Notes: generated by a model from the letters alone, not told the origin. A DNA stretch of 64,000 nt from Nocardioides sp. Root122 (GCF_001425025.1 NZ_LMDE01000001.1:478751-542750), one strand, 5' to 3'; counted from the stretch's first letter, positions 8,110-17,381 are shown. Program-made: numbers and translations.

Positions 8110-8990
8110 GCGCGGCCTCCGTAGAACGCGCCGGCGGCGATGCGCAGCTTGACCGGGCCGGGCACGCGGACCCGGGCACGGCGGATCTCCGGGGCAGGTG
8201 TGGCGTGCAGCCGGTCGGCGAGCTCGGCGAACGTGGCGTGCGCAGCGGAGACCGCACGGCGGCTGCTCGCGGGCAGGTCGGGGACCACGGCCGCCGCGGC
8301 GGCCAGGTCGGCGTCGATGTCGTCGAGGATCCGGTTGCGGTCGGCGTCGCAGAACCGCTCGAGGTCGAGCCCCGGGAAGTAGCCCCGGTGCAGGACGTCG
8401 TGGTCCTCGGCGAGGTCGCGCAGGAAGTTCAGCTTCTGGAACGCCGCACCGAGCCGCCGCGCGCCCGGCGCCAGCGCGTCGTAGGCGGCGCCGCGGTCGG
8501 GCGGGCCGTCGGGCGCGGCGAGGAAGGCGCGCAGGCACATCAGCCCGACCACCTCGGCCGAGCCGTAGATGTAGCGCTCGAAGCTCTCCTGGGTGTGCTC
8601 GCGGGTGTCGAGGTCCATCCGCATCGAGGCGAAGAAGGGCGCGACGAGCTCGTCCTCGATGCCCACGGCCATGGCCGTGCGGGCGAAGGCGTGCACGACG
8701 AGGTTGCCGCTGTATCCCGTGTCCAGGGCGTGGCGCACGTCCTGGTGCAGCCAGGTGAGCATGCGCTCGCGGGGCCCGGCGGCGAGCTCGGGGTCGGGGT
8801 TGTCGACGATCTCGTCGGCCACCCGGACGAGGGCGTAGACGTTGCGCACCTGGGTGCGCACCGGCTCGGCCAGCAGCCGCGACGCGAGGCCGAAGGAGCT
8901 GGAGTACTCCCGGATGACGAGGGCGGAGCTGCCCTCGGAGACGGTGTCGTAGAGGTCGCGCGGGGCGGACCGCCGGACGAAGAGGTTCAT
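8106..8990 (-). CDS. crtB: Phytoene synthase
   Basis: Condenses two GGPP to phytoene. A 294-residue all-helical trans-prenyltransferase of the squalene/phytoene synthase family, with the first aspartate-rich motif in YALVRVADEIVDN (Mg-diphosphate binding) and the second in NFLRDLAEDHD. Both are intact. The ATG overlaps the crtE stop by four bases, and its own stop overlaps crtI. It could also be written as a squalene synthase homologue, but the crtE/crtI neighbours settle the role. Confidence 0.95.
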   Translation of the reverse strand: MNLFVRRSAPRDLYDTVSEGSSALVIREYSSSFGLASRLLAEPVRTQVRNVYALVRVADEIVDNPDPELAAGPRERMLTWLHQDVRHALDTGYSGNLVVHAFARTAMAVGIEDELVAPFFASMRMDLDTREHTQESFERYIYGSAEVVGLMCLRAFLAAPDGPPDRGAAYDALAPGARRLGAAFQKLNFLRDLAEDHDVLHRGYFPGLDLERFCDADRNRILDDIDADLAAAAAVVPDLPASSRRAVSAAHATFAELADRLHATPAPEIRRARVRVPGPVKLRIAAGAFYGGRA

Positions 8991-10030
8991 GCCGCGACCT
9001 CCTCGCCCGCAGGGACCGCCGCCGGTGGAGCGAGCACGGCGTCGAGGAAGCCCGGCACCAGGCCGACCTCCTCGAGGACGGCCCGGGCCGCGGCCAGGTG
9101 CTGCTCGGCGAGGTCCTCGACGAAGGCGCGCGAGCCGCAGCTCGTCAGCAGCCGGCGGACCTCCTCCAGCTCCTCCTCGTCGAGCTCGCGTCCGACGTGG
9201 TCCGCGATCCGGACCCACTCCTCCGTCGACCCGGCGTGCACGAGCAGCGGCGTCTGCTTGCCCGTGCGCAGGTCGTTGGTCGTGCTCTTGCCCGAGTGGC
9301 GGGGGTCGCCGAAGACGCCGATCACGTCGTCGGCCAGCTGGAAGGCGACGCCGAGCGCGCGGCCGGCCTCGCCGAGGCGGTCGATGGTCGCGGCGTCCGC
9401 ACCGGCGAGGACCGCGCCGGCCTGGAGCGGGAGCGCGAAGGAGTAGGCGCTGGTCTTCTGCTCCTCCATCAGGAGGCTCGCGTCGAGGGTCGCGGGGACC
9501 GCGTCGAGCGAGAGGCGTACGTCGGCGAGCTCGCCCGCCGCCGTGGTGTGCAGCGCGGCGTCGAACAGGTCGAGCAGCCGGTCCACGACCGGTCGTGGGG
9601 CGCCGGAGGTGGCGACCGCACGGATGGTGGCTGCCAGGGCGAGGTCGCCGGCCAGGATCGCCGCGGTCCGGCCGTAGCCGGCCGCCGGCTCCGCTGCCAC
9701 GCCGAGGGCGAGGGCCGCGTCGCGGAAGGTGCCGCTGACGTTGGGTCGCCCGCGTCGCACGTGGTCACCGTCGATGACGTCGTCGTGGATGACGAACGCC
9801 GTGTGCAGGAGCTCGACCGCGGCGCCCACCTCGGCAGCGGCCTCGTCCAGCGTCCCGCCGAGCGCCCGGTGCGTGGCGACCAGCAGGGCGGGCCGGAACC
9901 GCTTGCCGCCCTCGGTGGCGCTGACCAGCGACTCCCAGAGCCGCGCGTGCTCGGGGTCGGTGGCGGCCGCGCGCGCCCGGCCGGACTCCAGCAGCCGGGC
10001 GAGAGCCTCGTCGGTCGAGAATGAGGTCAT
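8987..10030 (-). CDS. crtE: Polyprenyl (geranylgeranyl) diphosphate synthase
   Basis: Makes GGPP, the C20 precursor. A 347-residue isoprenyl diphosphate synthase with GKRFRP (42-47, IPP binding), the first Asp-rich motif DDVIDGD (83-89), a second in FQLADDVIGVFGD, and the lysine-containing KSTTNDLRTGKQT. The ATG at 10030 is chosen because GGGGAGGA lies five bases upstream; in-frame ATGs at 10054 and 10081 lack such a site. First gene of the operon and divergent from the MerR-DICT regulator, with a short shared intergenic region holding a direct repeat. Confidence 0.93.
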   Translation of the reverse strand: MTSFSTDEALARLLESGRARAAATDPEHARLWESLVSATEGGKRFRPALLVATHRALGGTLDEAAAEVGAAVELLHTAFVIHDDVIDGDHVRRGRPNVSGTFRDAALALGVAAEPAAGYGRTAAILAGDLALAATIRAVATSGAPRPVVDRLLDLFDAALHTTAAGELADVRLSLDAVPATLDASLLMEEQKTSAYSFALPLQAGAVLAGADAATIDRLGEAGRALGVAFQLADDVIGVFGDPRHSGKSTTNDLRTGKQTPLLVHAGSTEEWVRIADHVGRELDEEELEEVRRLLTSCGSRAFVEDLAEQHLAAARAVLEEVGLVPGFLDAVLAPPAAVPAGEEVAA

Positions 10031-10061
10031 CCGGTCCTCCCCGTTCCTCGTCATGCGGGAC

Positions 10062-10096
10062 AATCTATGCAAGACTTCCAACTAAATCTAGGCAGA
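10062..10096. promoter_or_regulatory. Direct repeat between crtE and merR, candidate operator
   Basis: Two near-identical units, AATCTATGCA (from 10062) and AATCTAGGCA (from 10085), are spaced 23 bases start to start, about two helical turns. On the minus strand both read TAGATT, which resembles a -10 core. They lie upstream of crtE and directly in front of the regulator gene, where a MerR-type dimer controlling both directions would bind. This is pattern-based inference. Confidence 0.45.
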
Positions 10097-10112
10097 GCGA
10101 GGAGATTTCACG

Positions 10113-10964
10113 ATGCAGCCAGCGCCCTCCCCGTTGAGCATCGGCGACCTGGCCGCCCGCACTGGGGTACCCATTGCCACCATCCGTAGCTGGGAATCGC
10201 GCTACGGGTTTCCGTCGCCGTCCCGCGCGGGGGGTGGTCACCGGAGGTACGCCGAGGGCGACGTCGCCGCTGTCGAGGAGGTGCTGGCCCACCGTCGGGC
10301 CGGGCTCTCGCTCGAGGCCGCGGTCCGTCGCGCGACCACGGCGCCGGCCAGCCCGCGCTCGGTGTTCGCCGAGGTGCGCCGCCACCACCCGGAGCTGATG
10401 CCGCAGGTCCTCTCCAAGGCCACCCTCGCCGCCCTGAGCCACGCGATCGAGGACGAGTGCTGTGCGCGCGCCGCCGTGCCCCTGCTCTTCGGCGGCTTCC
10501 AGCGCGAGCAGTTCCTCCGCCACTCCCAGGCCCGCTGGGCCGAGCTGGCCCGGACCGCCCGTGCCGCGGTCGCCTTCGCCCACTCCGCCTCACCGGCGCC
10601 CATCGCCCCCGGTGTGCTCACCGAGGTGCGGCTGCCCGACGACGCCTTCCTCAACAGGGAGTGGTTCGTCGTCTGCGACGCCGCCGACCTCCCGGCGTTC
10701 CTCGCCGCCGTGGAGCTGCCCCGCGAACGACCCGTCCCGGACGGTCGGCGCGCCTTCGAGGCGCTCTGGTCGGTCGACCCGCAGGTGGTGCGCACGGCCA
10801 GCCGTGCGGCCGCGGCGATCGCCGACGACTACCGGCCCGACTGGCGCCCGCCGGGCGGTCCCCTGCCGGAGGCCGACGACCCCGCACCCGCGTCCAACGA
10901 CCTTGCCCGCGCCTCTGCACTCTTCGACCGGATGCTCGGCTACGTCGAGGCCTCGCGCACCTGA
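10113..10964 (+). CDS. MerR-family regulator with DICT sensory domain
   Basis: A 283-residue regulator. Residues 8-75 form a MerR winged helix-turn-helix (LSIGDLAARTGVPIATIRSW, then GGGHRRYAEGDV), and the remainder (about 95-260) matches the DICT domain, whose members are often linked to light or redox sensing and to two-component systems. The part reading ECCARAAVPLLFGGFQ is the clearest DICT piece. There is no cobalamin-binding domain, so it differs from CarH/LitR photoreceptors. It starts 82 bases from crtE in the opposite direction. Control of the crt operon is inferred from this arrangement. GAGGAG precedes the ATG. Confidence 0.85.
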   Translation: MQPAPSPLSIGDLAARTGVPIATIRSWESRYGFPSPSRAGGGHRRYAEGDVAAVEEVLAHRRAGLSLEAAVRRATTAPASPRSVFAEVRRHHPELMPQVLSKATLAALSHAIEDECCARAAVPLLFGGFQREQFLRHSQARWAELARTARAAVAFAHSASPAPIAPGVLTEVRLPDDAFLNREWFVVCDAADLPAFLAAVELPRERPVPDGRRAFEALWSVDPQVVRTASRAAAAIADDYRPDWRPPGGPLPEADDPAPASNDLARASALFDRMLGYVEASRT

Positions 10965-11085
10965 TCGGCCGTCAGGACCGGGAGACCGCCCTCGCCCGGC
11001 GGGCTCCACCTCCGGGGCACGATGGGTCGGGCGCGCACGATCGCTCGGGCATCTGGCCGTACGGCGCCCCGTCGGCCGGGTCTCG

Positions 11086-11150
11086 GGGTAGTCCACCGGG
11101 CAGTGGCTGTCCGGTGGCCGTCTCTACGACCACACCCCGGTGGACTACCC
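11086..11150. repeat. 15-bp perfect inverted repeat between merR and serA
   Basis: GGGTAGTCCACCGGG (11086-11100) and its exact complement (11136-11150) enclose 35 bases. No run of T follows, so a classical terminator is not obvious. The GGGTAGT/ACTACCC ends are shared with the two larger hairpins at 29.2 and 30.5 kb. The rest of the 249-base gap (10965-11213) shows nothing else convincing except the serA -10. Confidence 0.7.
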
Positions 11151-11201
11151 GCCGGTGTCTCTCGGTACGGCGTCGGTCGAGGCACCCATGCGGGACTGCC
11201 C

Positions 11202-11207
11202 TAGCGT
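11202..11207 (+). promoter_or_regulatory. -10 element of serA (leaderless type)
   Basis: TAGCGT ends six bases before the serA ATG. No Shine-Dalgarno sequence lies between, so transcription would start at or next to the start codon. The same spacing recurs at several other genes in the window. Confidence 0.55.
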
Positions 11208-11213
11208 GAGGGC

Positions 11214-12410
11214 ATGAAGGCGTTGGTCCTGGAGAACATCCATCAGTCGGCTGTGTCGGTGCTCGAGTCCCGCGGCTACGAGGTGGACCTGCGCTCGGGC
11301 GCGATGAGCGAGTCCGAGCTCCTGCACGCGCTCGAGGACGTGACCCTGCTGGGGATCCGGTCCAACACGACCGTGAGCAGGCGGGTCCTGGAGGAGGCGG
11401 CCCCCCGCCTGGAGGCGATCGGGTGCTTCTGCATCGGCACCAACCAGGTGGACCTGGCCGCCGCCGCCGAGCGGGGTGTCGGTGTCTTCAACGCGCCGTA
11501 CTCCAACACGCGGAGCGTGGTCGAGCTCGTGATCGGCGAGATCATCGCGCTGGCCCGGCGGCTCCCCGAGAAGATCCAGCGGATGCACGACGGCGTGTGG
11601 GACAAGTCGGCGCGGGGCAGTCACGAGGTGCGGGGCCGGACCCTCGGGATCGTGGGCTACGGCAACATCGGCACCCAGCTCTCCAACGTGGCCGAGGCGC
11701 TGGGGATGCGCGTCGTCTTCTACGACAAGGCCGATCGCCCGGCGCACGGCAACGCGCGGCGGATGACCTCGCTCGCAGAGCTGCTCGAGGTCGCCGACGT
11801 GGTCAGCCTCCACGTCGACGGCCGGCCGGGGAACGCGGGTCTCTTCGGCGCCGAGGAGTTCGCGGCCATGAAGCCGCGAGCCCTCTTCATCAACGCGTCG
11901 CGGGGCATGGTCGTCGACTACGACTCGCTCCGCAGCCACGTCCTGTCCGGACACATCGCGGGCGCTGCGGTCGACGTGTTCCCCGTCGAGCCGAAGGTCC
12001 AGGGCGAGGAGTTCGAGTCCGTGCTGCGCGGGCTCGACAACGTGATCCTGACCCCCCACGTCGGCGGGTCGACGCAGGAGGCACAGGAGGAGATCGGCTG
12101 GTTCGTGGCCGAGAAGCTCGCCGGGTTCGCCCGCGAGGGGAGCACGGCGCTGTCGGTCAACCTCCCGCAGGTCCTCCCGCCCCCGCTGCCGACGGGCCAC
12201 AGACTGGGCTTCCTCCACCACAACGTGCCGGGGGTGCTCGCCGACCTCAACGCGGTGTTCGCCAGCGCGGGCGACAACGTGATCGGCCAGCACCTGTCGA
12301 CCCGCGACCACCTCGGGTACGTCATCACCGACGCGTCCGAACCGCTCTCGGACCAGGCCATCGAGGACCTCCGGCGCTCCGAGCACTGCCTGTGGGTGCG
12401 GACCTGGTGA
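11214..12410 (+). CDS. serA: D-3-phosphoglycerate dehydrogenase
   Basis: First step of serine biosynthesis: oxidation of 3-phosphoglycerate with NAD+. 398 residues, the length of the short E. coli-like class with one C-terminal ACT domain rather than the 530-residue mycobacterial form. The NAD-binding motif GYGNIG is at 148-153; catalytic Arg230 (NASRG), the Glu in PVEP (259) and His282 (TPHVGG) are all present. The last 80 residues resemble an ACT domain, the usual site of serine feedback inhibition. Monocistronic: a tRNA gene on the other strand follows. Confidence 0.94.
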   Translation: MKALVLENIHQSAVSVLESRGYEVDLRSGAMSESELLHALEDVTLLGIRSNTTVSRRVLEEAAPRLEAIGCFCIGTNQVDLAAAAERGVGVFNAPYSNTRSVVELVIGEIIALARRLPEKIQRMHDGVWDKSARGSHEVRGRTLGIVGYGNIGTQLSNVAEALGMRVVFYDKADRPAHGNARRMTSLAELLEVADVVSLHVDGRPGNAGLFGAEEFAAMKPRALFINASRGMVVDYDSLRSHVLSGHIAGAAVDVFPVEPKVQGEEFESVLRGLDNVILTPHVGGSTQEAQEEIGWFVAEKLAGFAREGSTALSVNLPQVLPPPLPTGHRLGFLHHNVPGVLADLNAVFASAGDNVIGQHLSTRDHLGYVITDASEPLSDQAIEDLRRSEHCLWVRTW

Positions 12411-12464
12411 ACCTGCGGCGGCCGGGAAGCGGCCGGTCCAGCGCGCGGAAGATTTCGAGAGCGG

Positions 12465-12537
12465 TAGGCCTCCAGGGGCTCGAACCCTGAACCAACGGAT
12501 TAAAAGTCCGCTGCTCTACCCATTGAGCTAGAGGCCC
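12465..12537 (-). tRNA. tRNA-Lys (anticodon TTT)
   Basis: A complete cloverleaf of 73 bases can be drawn on the minus strand. The acceptor GGGCCTC pairs with GAGGCCT (one G-U at the end), the D arm is GCTC...GAGC, the anticodon stem GCGGA/TCCGT holds loop CTTTTAA with anticodon TTT, and the T arm CAGGG-TTCGAGC-CCCTG is intact. The discriminator is A. The encoded 3' end reads ACC, so the full CCA is not encoded. Confidence 0.95.
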
Positions 12538-12744
12538 GGGACATGGGGACCTTCATCGGATCAGTCCTCTGCAGAACCCATGGCCTGCCCGCAGTATCCC
12601 AGAGGCGACGAGCGGTGACGGCGGCTGCTCCCGGCGGGACCATCGTCCGCAGAGGTCACCCCTATTGGGGATTTCGTCATTCAGGGGGTCGCGGGTGCCT
12701 CTGCGGTGGGAAGGTTCTCGGGGCATTCTCGGAGGGGGAAAACC

Positions 12745-13887
12745 ATGCCGGCTTCGCGTTCCAACCGACTTCTCTGCGCGCTCGCGGCGACGCTCGCCCT
12801 GGTGGCGGCCACGCTCGCCGGGCCGGGCGGCTCGGCCTCGGCCGAACCGGCGCCCGGTGTGGGCCAGCGCGGGCAGCACGCCGTCGACGGCAAGCCCGGG
12901 CCGTGCGCCAGGCCCGGGACCGGGAAGCACAAGCGCGCCTGCCGGCTCGAGGTGAAGGCGCCGAGCAGTGCCGCCACGCCGAGCGTCGTCCTGAGCGGCC
13001 GCGCCCCGAGGCGCAGCACCATCGCGGTCTCCGGCGGCGCCGCCCCGGTCACCACTGAGGCGGGCCCCAAGCGTCGGTTCAGCGTCACCGTGCCGCTGGT
13101 GCCCGGAACGCGCAACCGCCTCATCGTCGCCGCCAGCCTCACCTCCGGCAAGCGTGTCACCACGATCCGGCGCCGCGTCTCGGTCGTGCAGACCGCCGCC
13201 ACCGGCAGCGCGCAGGTGAGCGGCGTGGTCGTCGACGCGACCGGGGCCGCCGTGCCCGGCGCCACGGTGCGCTACGGCGACCGCACGACCACCGCCGCCG
13301 CCGACGGCAGCTGGTCGCTCGCCGGCGTCCCGGCGGGCGGGGTCACCGTCCGGGCCAGCGCGCCCGGCCACCTGACCGCGACGGCGACGGCCTCCGCCCA
13401 GGGCTGGGCGGTCCCGATCCTCAAGGAGCTGGCCCACCCGGTCCGGATCAGCAAGCGCGGCAAGACCCTGCGCGGTCCCGGCTACAAGGTCATCGTCCCG
13501 CGCGGCGCCCTGCGCCGCGCGACCCGCGTCAGCATCACCCCCCTCACCAAGGCCACGCCCCTCGACGGCAGCACCTTCCCGATCGTCGACATCTCGCCCA
13601 GTGGGCTGCGCTTCCGCAAGCCGGTCAAGGTGGTCTTCGCCCGGGACCTCACCCAGGCCGCTCAGAGCCGCCCGGTCGTCCTGGGCGTCAACCCGGACAC
13701 CGGCCGGGTGACCGCCCTGCCGACCAAGGTGGTCAAGGGCTCGATCGTCACCTGGGTGAGCGACGTCGACGGGGCGGAGCTGGTCCTGCCCCAGGCGGCC
13801 CTGGCGCCCGACGAGAACGACCCTGGGGCTGCAAGCCCTATCCCTCGGCCAAGCTGGCGATCTCGGTCCGCTGGTCCCTGCGCCTGA
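12745..13887 (+). pseudogene. Secreted multidomain protein, N-terminal part (frameshifted)
   Basis: The first 380 residues of a large secreted protein whose reading frame breaks near 13821-13830. It has a signal peptide (LLCALAATLALVAATLAGPGG, Ala-rich cleavage region near residue 34), an Ig-like beta segment, a carboxypeptidase-regulatory-like repeat (VSGVVVDATGAAVPGATVRY, then DGSWSLAGVPAG), and a ZU5-like domain (YKVIVPRGALRRATRVSITP). After DENDP the frame runs into about 20 nonsense-looking residues and a stop at 13887, while the next frame continues with coding sequence from CKPYPSAK. Adding one C in the CCC at about 13822 would join both parts. The start has GGAGGGGG upstream. Sequencing error and true inactivation cannot be told apart here. 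Confidence 0.8.
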
Positions 13888-16559
13888 CGCTGATCCCGTT
13901 CCTGCACGCCCGGATCGGTGCTGACTCCTCCACGCAGTGGGGCTTCTACCTCGCCGGCGGACCCGCGACCCCGGGCTTCAAGCTCGGCTACACGGCATCG
14001 GGGCTCGAGGAGTTCAAGAACGCTCCGATGACCGCCACGGCGCTCGACAGGGTCCGCAACCGGCTGGACGCAGAGATGACCTCCGGGACCGTTCCGGCCC
14101 TCCAGGACCCGGCCAGCCCCGCCGCCAAGGAGCTGATGGCCTTCGGGGGAGGCGCCGACGTCGGCGTCGGGCAGAAGCTGGACATCAACTACGACGCCGC
14201 CTTCACCGTGCCCGGCAACACGGTCGGCGGGGTCGGGCAGGCGTCCAGCGCCCTGGGCAGCCGCCCCGATCGCCGCGACATCACCGGACGCGTCGAGTTC
14301 CGCCCGGAGGCGGACGGCAACGGCGTGCTGACCAAGGTCGAGGCGGTGCTCCCCAAGCCGCACCTCGAGGTCAACGACAGCATCGACCTGTGCCCCGGCG
14401 ACCTGGGCGGTGGTCCGGAGGTGCTGGCGACCATCCCGCTCAGCCGGCTCGAGGTGACGCCCGACCCCGACCAGGGCGGCACGATGACGACGCCGGTCTT
14501 CAACCGCGCCGAGGTCGACCTCGACAAGGAGATCCGGCTCGACGTCACCGACCGCTACGAGACCAACGACCGTGACGGTGACGGGATCCCGGACCGGCAG
14601 CCGTGGTCAGGCGCCTCGTACGCGCTCGACAACTGCCCGGCCGACCCCAACCCGGACCAGGCCGACGAGGACGGTGACGGCGTCGGTGACGCCTGCGACG
14701 AGGAGGAGCCGCCGCCACCGGACGAGCCGGCCGACTCGGGCTCCTTCGGCGACCCGCACCTGGTCACGTTCGACGGGGTCTCCTACGACTTCAACGCCGC
14801 CGGCGACTACGTCGCCGCACGCAGTGACGACGGCACCTTCGAGATCCAGTTCCGCTTCTTCCGCCGTACCGAGGGCGGCACGATCTCGCAGAACCACTCG
14901 ATCTCCTACAACCGTGGCGCCGCCATGCGGGTCGGTGGCTCGGTGCTCGCCTTCGGTGACGACGCCAACACGGACCTGCACGCGCCTCTCGCGGCCACCC
15001 TGGACGGGGAGCCCCTCGCGGTGACCACCACGCCGACGCAGCTTCCGGGCGGTGCCACCGTGCGGCTCGACCCTTCGGGCGACGGCGACATCGGCGGCAC
15101 CTTCCGGGTGGTGACCTGGCCCGACGGCACCACGGTCCGGGTCGGCCCGCAGGCGGCCTACGCCTACATGCTGGTCACGCTGAGCAGCGAGCGCCGCGGC
15201 ACGGTCTCCGGCCTGCTCGGCGACGCCGACGGCGCCGCGGTGGGTGACCTCGCCACCGCCGCCGGCGTCGCGCTCACCGACCCGGACGACCCCGACCAGC
15301 TCTACGGCGACTTCGCGCCGAGCTGGCGGGCCCAGGGCGCGCAGTCCCTCTTCGAGACGCCGCTGCCGGCGGCCGTCGTCGACCCGGCGCGCCCGGCCGC
15401 CGTGCTCACCCTGGCCGACCTCTCCGACGCCGAGCGGGCCGCCGCGGAGCAGATCTGTCGCGACAACGGCGTGGTCGCCGGCTCCGGGCTGGAGCAGTGC
15501 ATCCTCGACGTCGCGATCAGCGGCGACGCGGCCTTCGCGCAGAACACTGCGGGGATCGCCGACCTGGTCGCGGGCACGGTCTCGTCGGGCTCGCTCACCA
15601 CCCAGGTCGAGACCAGCTCCACGGCGACGGTGCCGGCCGAGGTGGTCGGCAGCCTCGACACCGCCGGCGCGGTGGACGTGGTCTCGCTGCAGCTGGGCGC
15701 GGGTTCGGGTCTCCGGGTCGATGCGACTGCCTGCCCCGAGCCGAGCACCTTCGACGTCACGCTCCTCGACCCGGACGGTCGCGTCGTGACCAGCAACGGT
15801 GGCAGCGACTGCGGAACGCTGGCGGCGCAGATCGCTCGCGCCGGCACCTACCAGCTGCGGATCCACGACACCGGCGGCTTCACCGGCGCCTACCGCCTGA
15901 CGCTGAGCGCGGCCGGTCTCGGCAGCACCTGCCAGGCCAACCAGGTGGGCCCGAACGACGACGACTCATCACCGGAGATCACGCTGCCGTTCAGCCCGCG
16001 GTTCGGCGGGCAGGCGCGCAGCTCGCTGTGGGTCAACACCAACGGCAACGTGACCTTCGAGGGCCCGCGCTCGACCTACACGCCGTACGCGCTGGCCGAT
16101 CTCGGCGAGCCGATGGTGGCGGCCTGGTGGTCGGACGTCTACACGGCCGTGCCCGGCACCGGAGAGGTGCGCTACGGACTGGGCTCGGTCGGCGGGCGAC
16201 AGGCGTTCTGCGTCGACTGGGACGAGGTCGCCTACTACGGCGGCGAGGACGACACGACCAGGCGGAACTCCTTCCAGCTCTACCTGGTGGACCGCGGGGA
16301 CGTGAGGTCCGGTGCCTTCGACATCGTGCTCGTCTACGAGAAGCTTCGCTGGGAGACCGGTGTGGCGTCCGGGGGCACGGGCGGGCTCGGCGGGTCCAGC
16401 GCCGCGGTCGGCTACACCGACGGGACCACCGCGGGCACCTTCGAGGTGCCGGGCTCTCGTACCCCCGGTGCGCTACTCGACGGTGGTGCGCAGAGCCTCA
16501 CCGCGGGCTCGACCGGGAGCACCCAGCCCGGGACGCACGTCTTCGAGGTGCGGGAGTAG
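13830..16559 (+). pseudogene. Secreted multidomain protein, C-terminal part with TSP3, VWD and NIDO domains
   Basis: Continuation of the preceding ORF in another frame; coding sequence is readable from about 13830, though the first ATG is at 14028. Counting from that ATG, the order is: thrombospondin-3-like calcium repeats (DRDGDGIPD, DEDGDGVGDACD, about 185-225), a von Willebrand type D domain (GSFGDPHLVTFDGVSYDFNA and onward, 240-440), a PPC-like beta-sandwich (about 530-630), and a nidogen-like NIDO domain (SLWVNTNGNVTFEGP, then VAAWWSDVYT and FCVDWDEV, about 640-800). This is an animal-extracellular-matrix-like combination. A role in adhesion or matrix is inference. If translated from 14028 alone it would lack a signal peptide, so it would not be secreted. 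Confidence 0.85.
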
Positions 16560-16580
16560 CGATCCCTCGAGCGAGGGATC

Positions 16581-16610
16581 GGCCCCCGTGGACCGTGGTC
16601 CACGGGGGCC
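16581..16610. terminator. Bidirectional terminator-like hairpin
   Basis: GGCCCCCGTGGACC pairs with its complement 16597-16610 around GT, giving a 13-14 bp stem. A smaller 9-bp palindrome (16561-16580) precedes it. It lies between the VWD/NIDO gene and the convergent DUF981 gene. Confidence 0.75.
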
Positions 16611-16632
16611 GACATCGCGTCAGGTGGTCAGG

Positions 16633-17322
16633 TCACCACTTGTGCATGGTGCCGTGCTCGATGTTGTAGTACATCCCGATGTGCGTGTAGAAGTTCATCG
16701 CGCCGAAGAGCAGGAACACCGTGCCGCCGATGACCCAGGCCCACACGGCCCAGCGCAGCAGCTGCGGGCGGTCGGTCCACAGGGCGATCGCGAAGAGCAG
16801 CGCACCGACGGCGACGACGCCCCACAGGCCGCCGAGGAACAGCGCCTCGAGGATCGGCAGGTGGCCGAAGCGGCCGCTGATCGGCTCCTCCGGCGGCGCG
16901 GCGCCGAGCTGGAAGCGCACGAACGCGACGGCCAGCACGGCCATGCCGAGGCCGAGCGCCCCGACGAAGATGCCGACCGGCTTGAAGGCCGCCAGCGTGG
17001 CGGCGTTGGCCTCCTCGACCGCACCGGCGTACAGGCTGCGGTGCCGCCACAGGTAGACCGCCGCGAAGAGCAGCAGTGCGCCGAAGCCCGCGGCGGGCTG
17101 GCCGAAGGCGATGTTGGCGTACTCGAAGCCGTTGCCGCCGAACGGCCAGGTGACCGTCGTGTGGATGCCCAGGGCGAGGAGCAGGACGCCGGTCACGGCG
17201 AAGAAGCCGGCCCATCCCTCGCTGTCGATGCGCCTGGACCTGATCAGCTGCGCCAGGAATGCGGCGAAGCCGAGAAGTCCGGCGCCCGCCGTCAGTGCCA
17301 CCAGCTCGTTGTAGACGACCAT
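16633..17322 (-). CDS. DUF981 family membrane protein
   Basis: A 229-residue integral membrane protein with six to seven hydrophobic segments, matching the DUF981 family by its repeated Phe/Gly-rich membrane helices and the YNELVALTAGAGLLGF start. Function unknown. The start at 17322 is chosen because AGAGGAG lies about ten bases upstream; a GTG three codons earlier is too close to it. It is divergent from two tiny membrane proteins and a TetR gene, and a near-match to the TetR-type operator lies just upstream, so it is probably part of the same regulon. Confidence 0.8.
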   Translation of the reverse strand: MVVYNELVALTAGAGLLGFAAFLAQLIRSRRIDSEGWAGFFAVTGVLLLALGIHTTVTWPFGGNGFEYANIAFGQPAAGFGALLLFAAVYLWRHRSLYAGAVEEANAATLAAFKPVGIFVGALGLGMAVLAVAFVRFQLGAAPPEEPISGRFGHLPILEALFLGGLWGVVAVGALLFAIALWTDRPQLLRWAVWAWVIGGTVFLLFGAMNFYTHIGMYYNIEHGTMHKW

Positions 17323-17381
17323 GACGTCCACGCTCCTCTCGCGCCTGTTCCTCGGCGCCTTGTCTGTGATGACGGGCATAA

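Noticed and set aside
4442..10030. C50 carotenoid pathway (decaprenoxanthin or sarcinaxanthin type)
   Set aside because: The paired small cyclases suggested it, but no UbiA-type lycopene elongase is in the operon, and the P450/GT/acyltransferase set points to a C40 glycoside ester.
10940..11185. 81-residue minus-strand ORF in the merR-serA gap
   Set aside because: Arg/Pro-rich, crosses the inverted repeat and has no ribosome-binding site.
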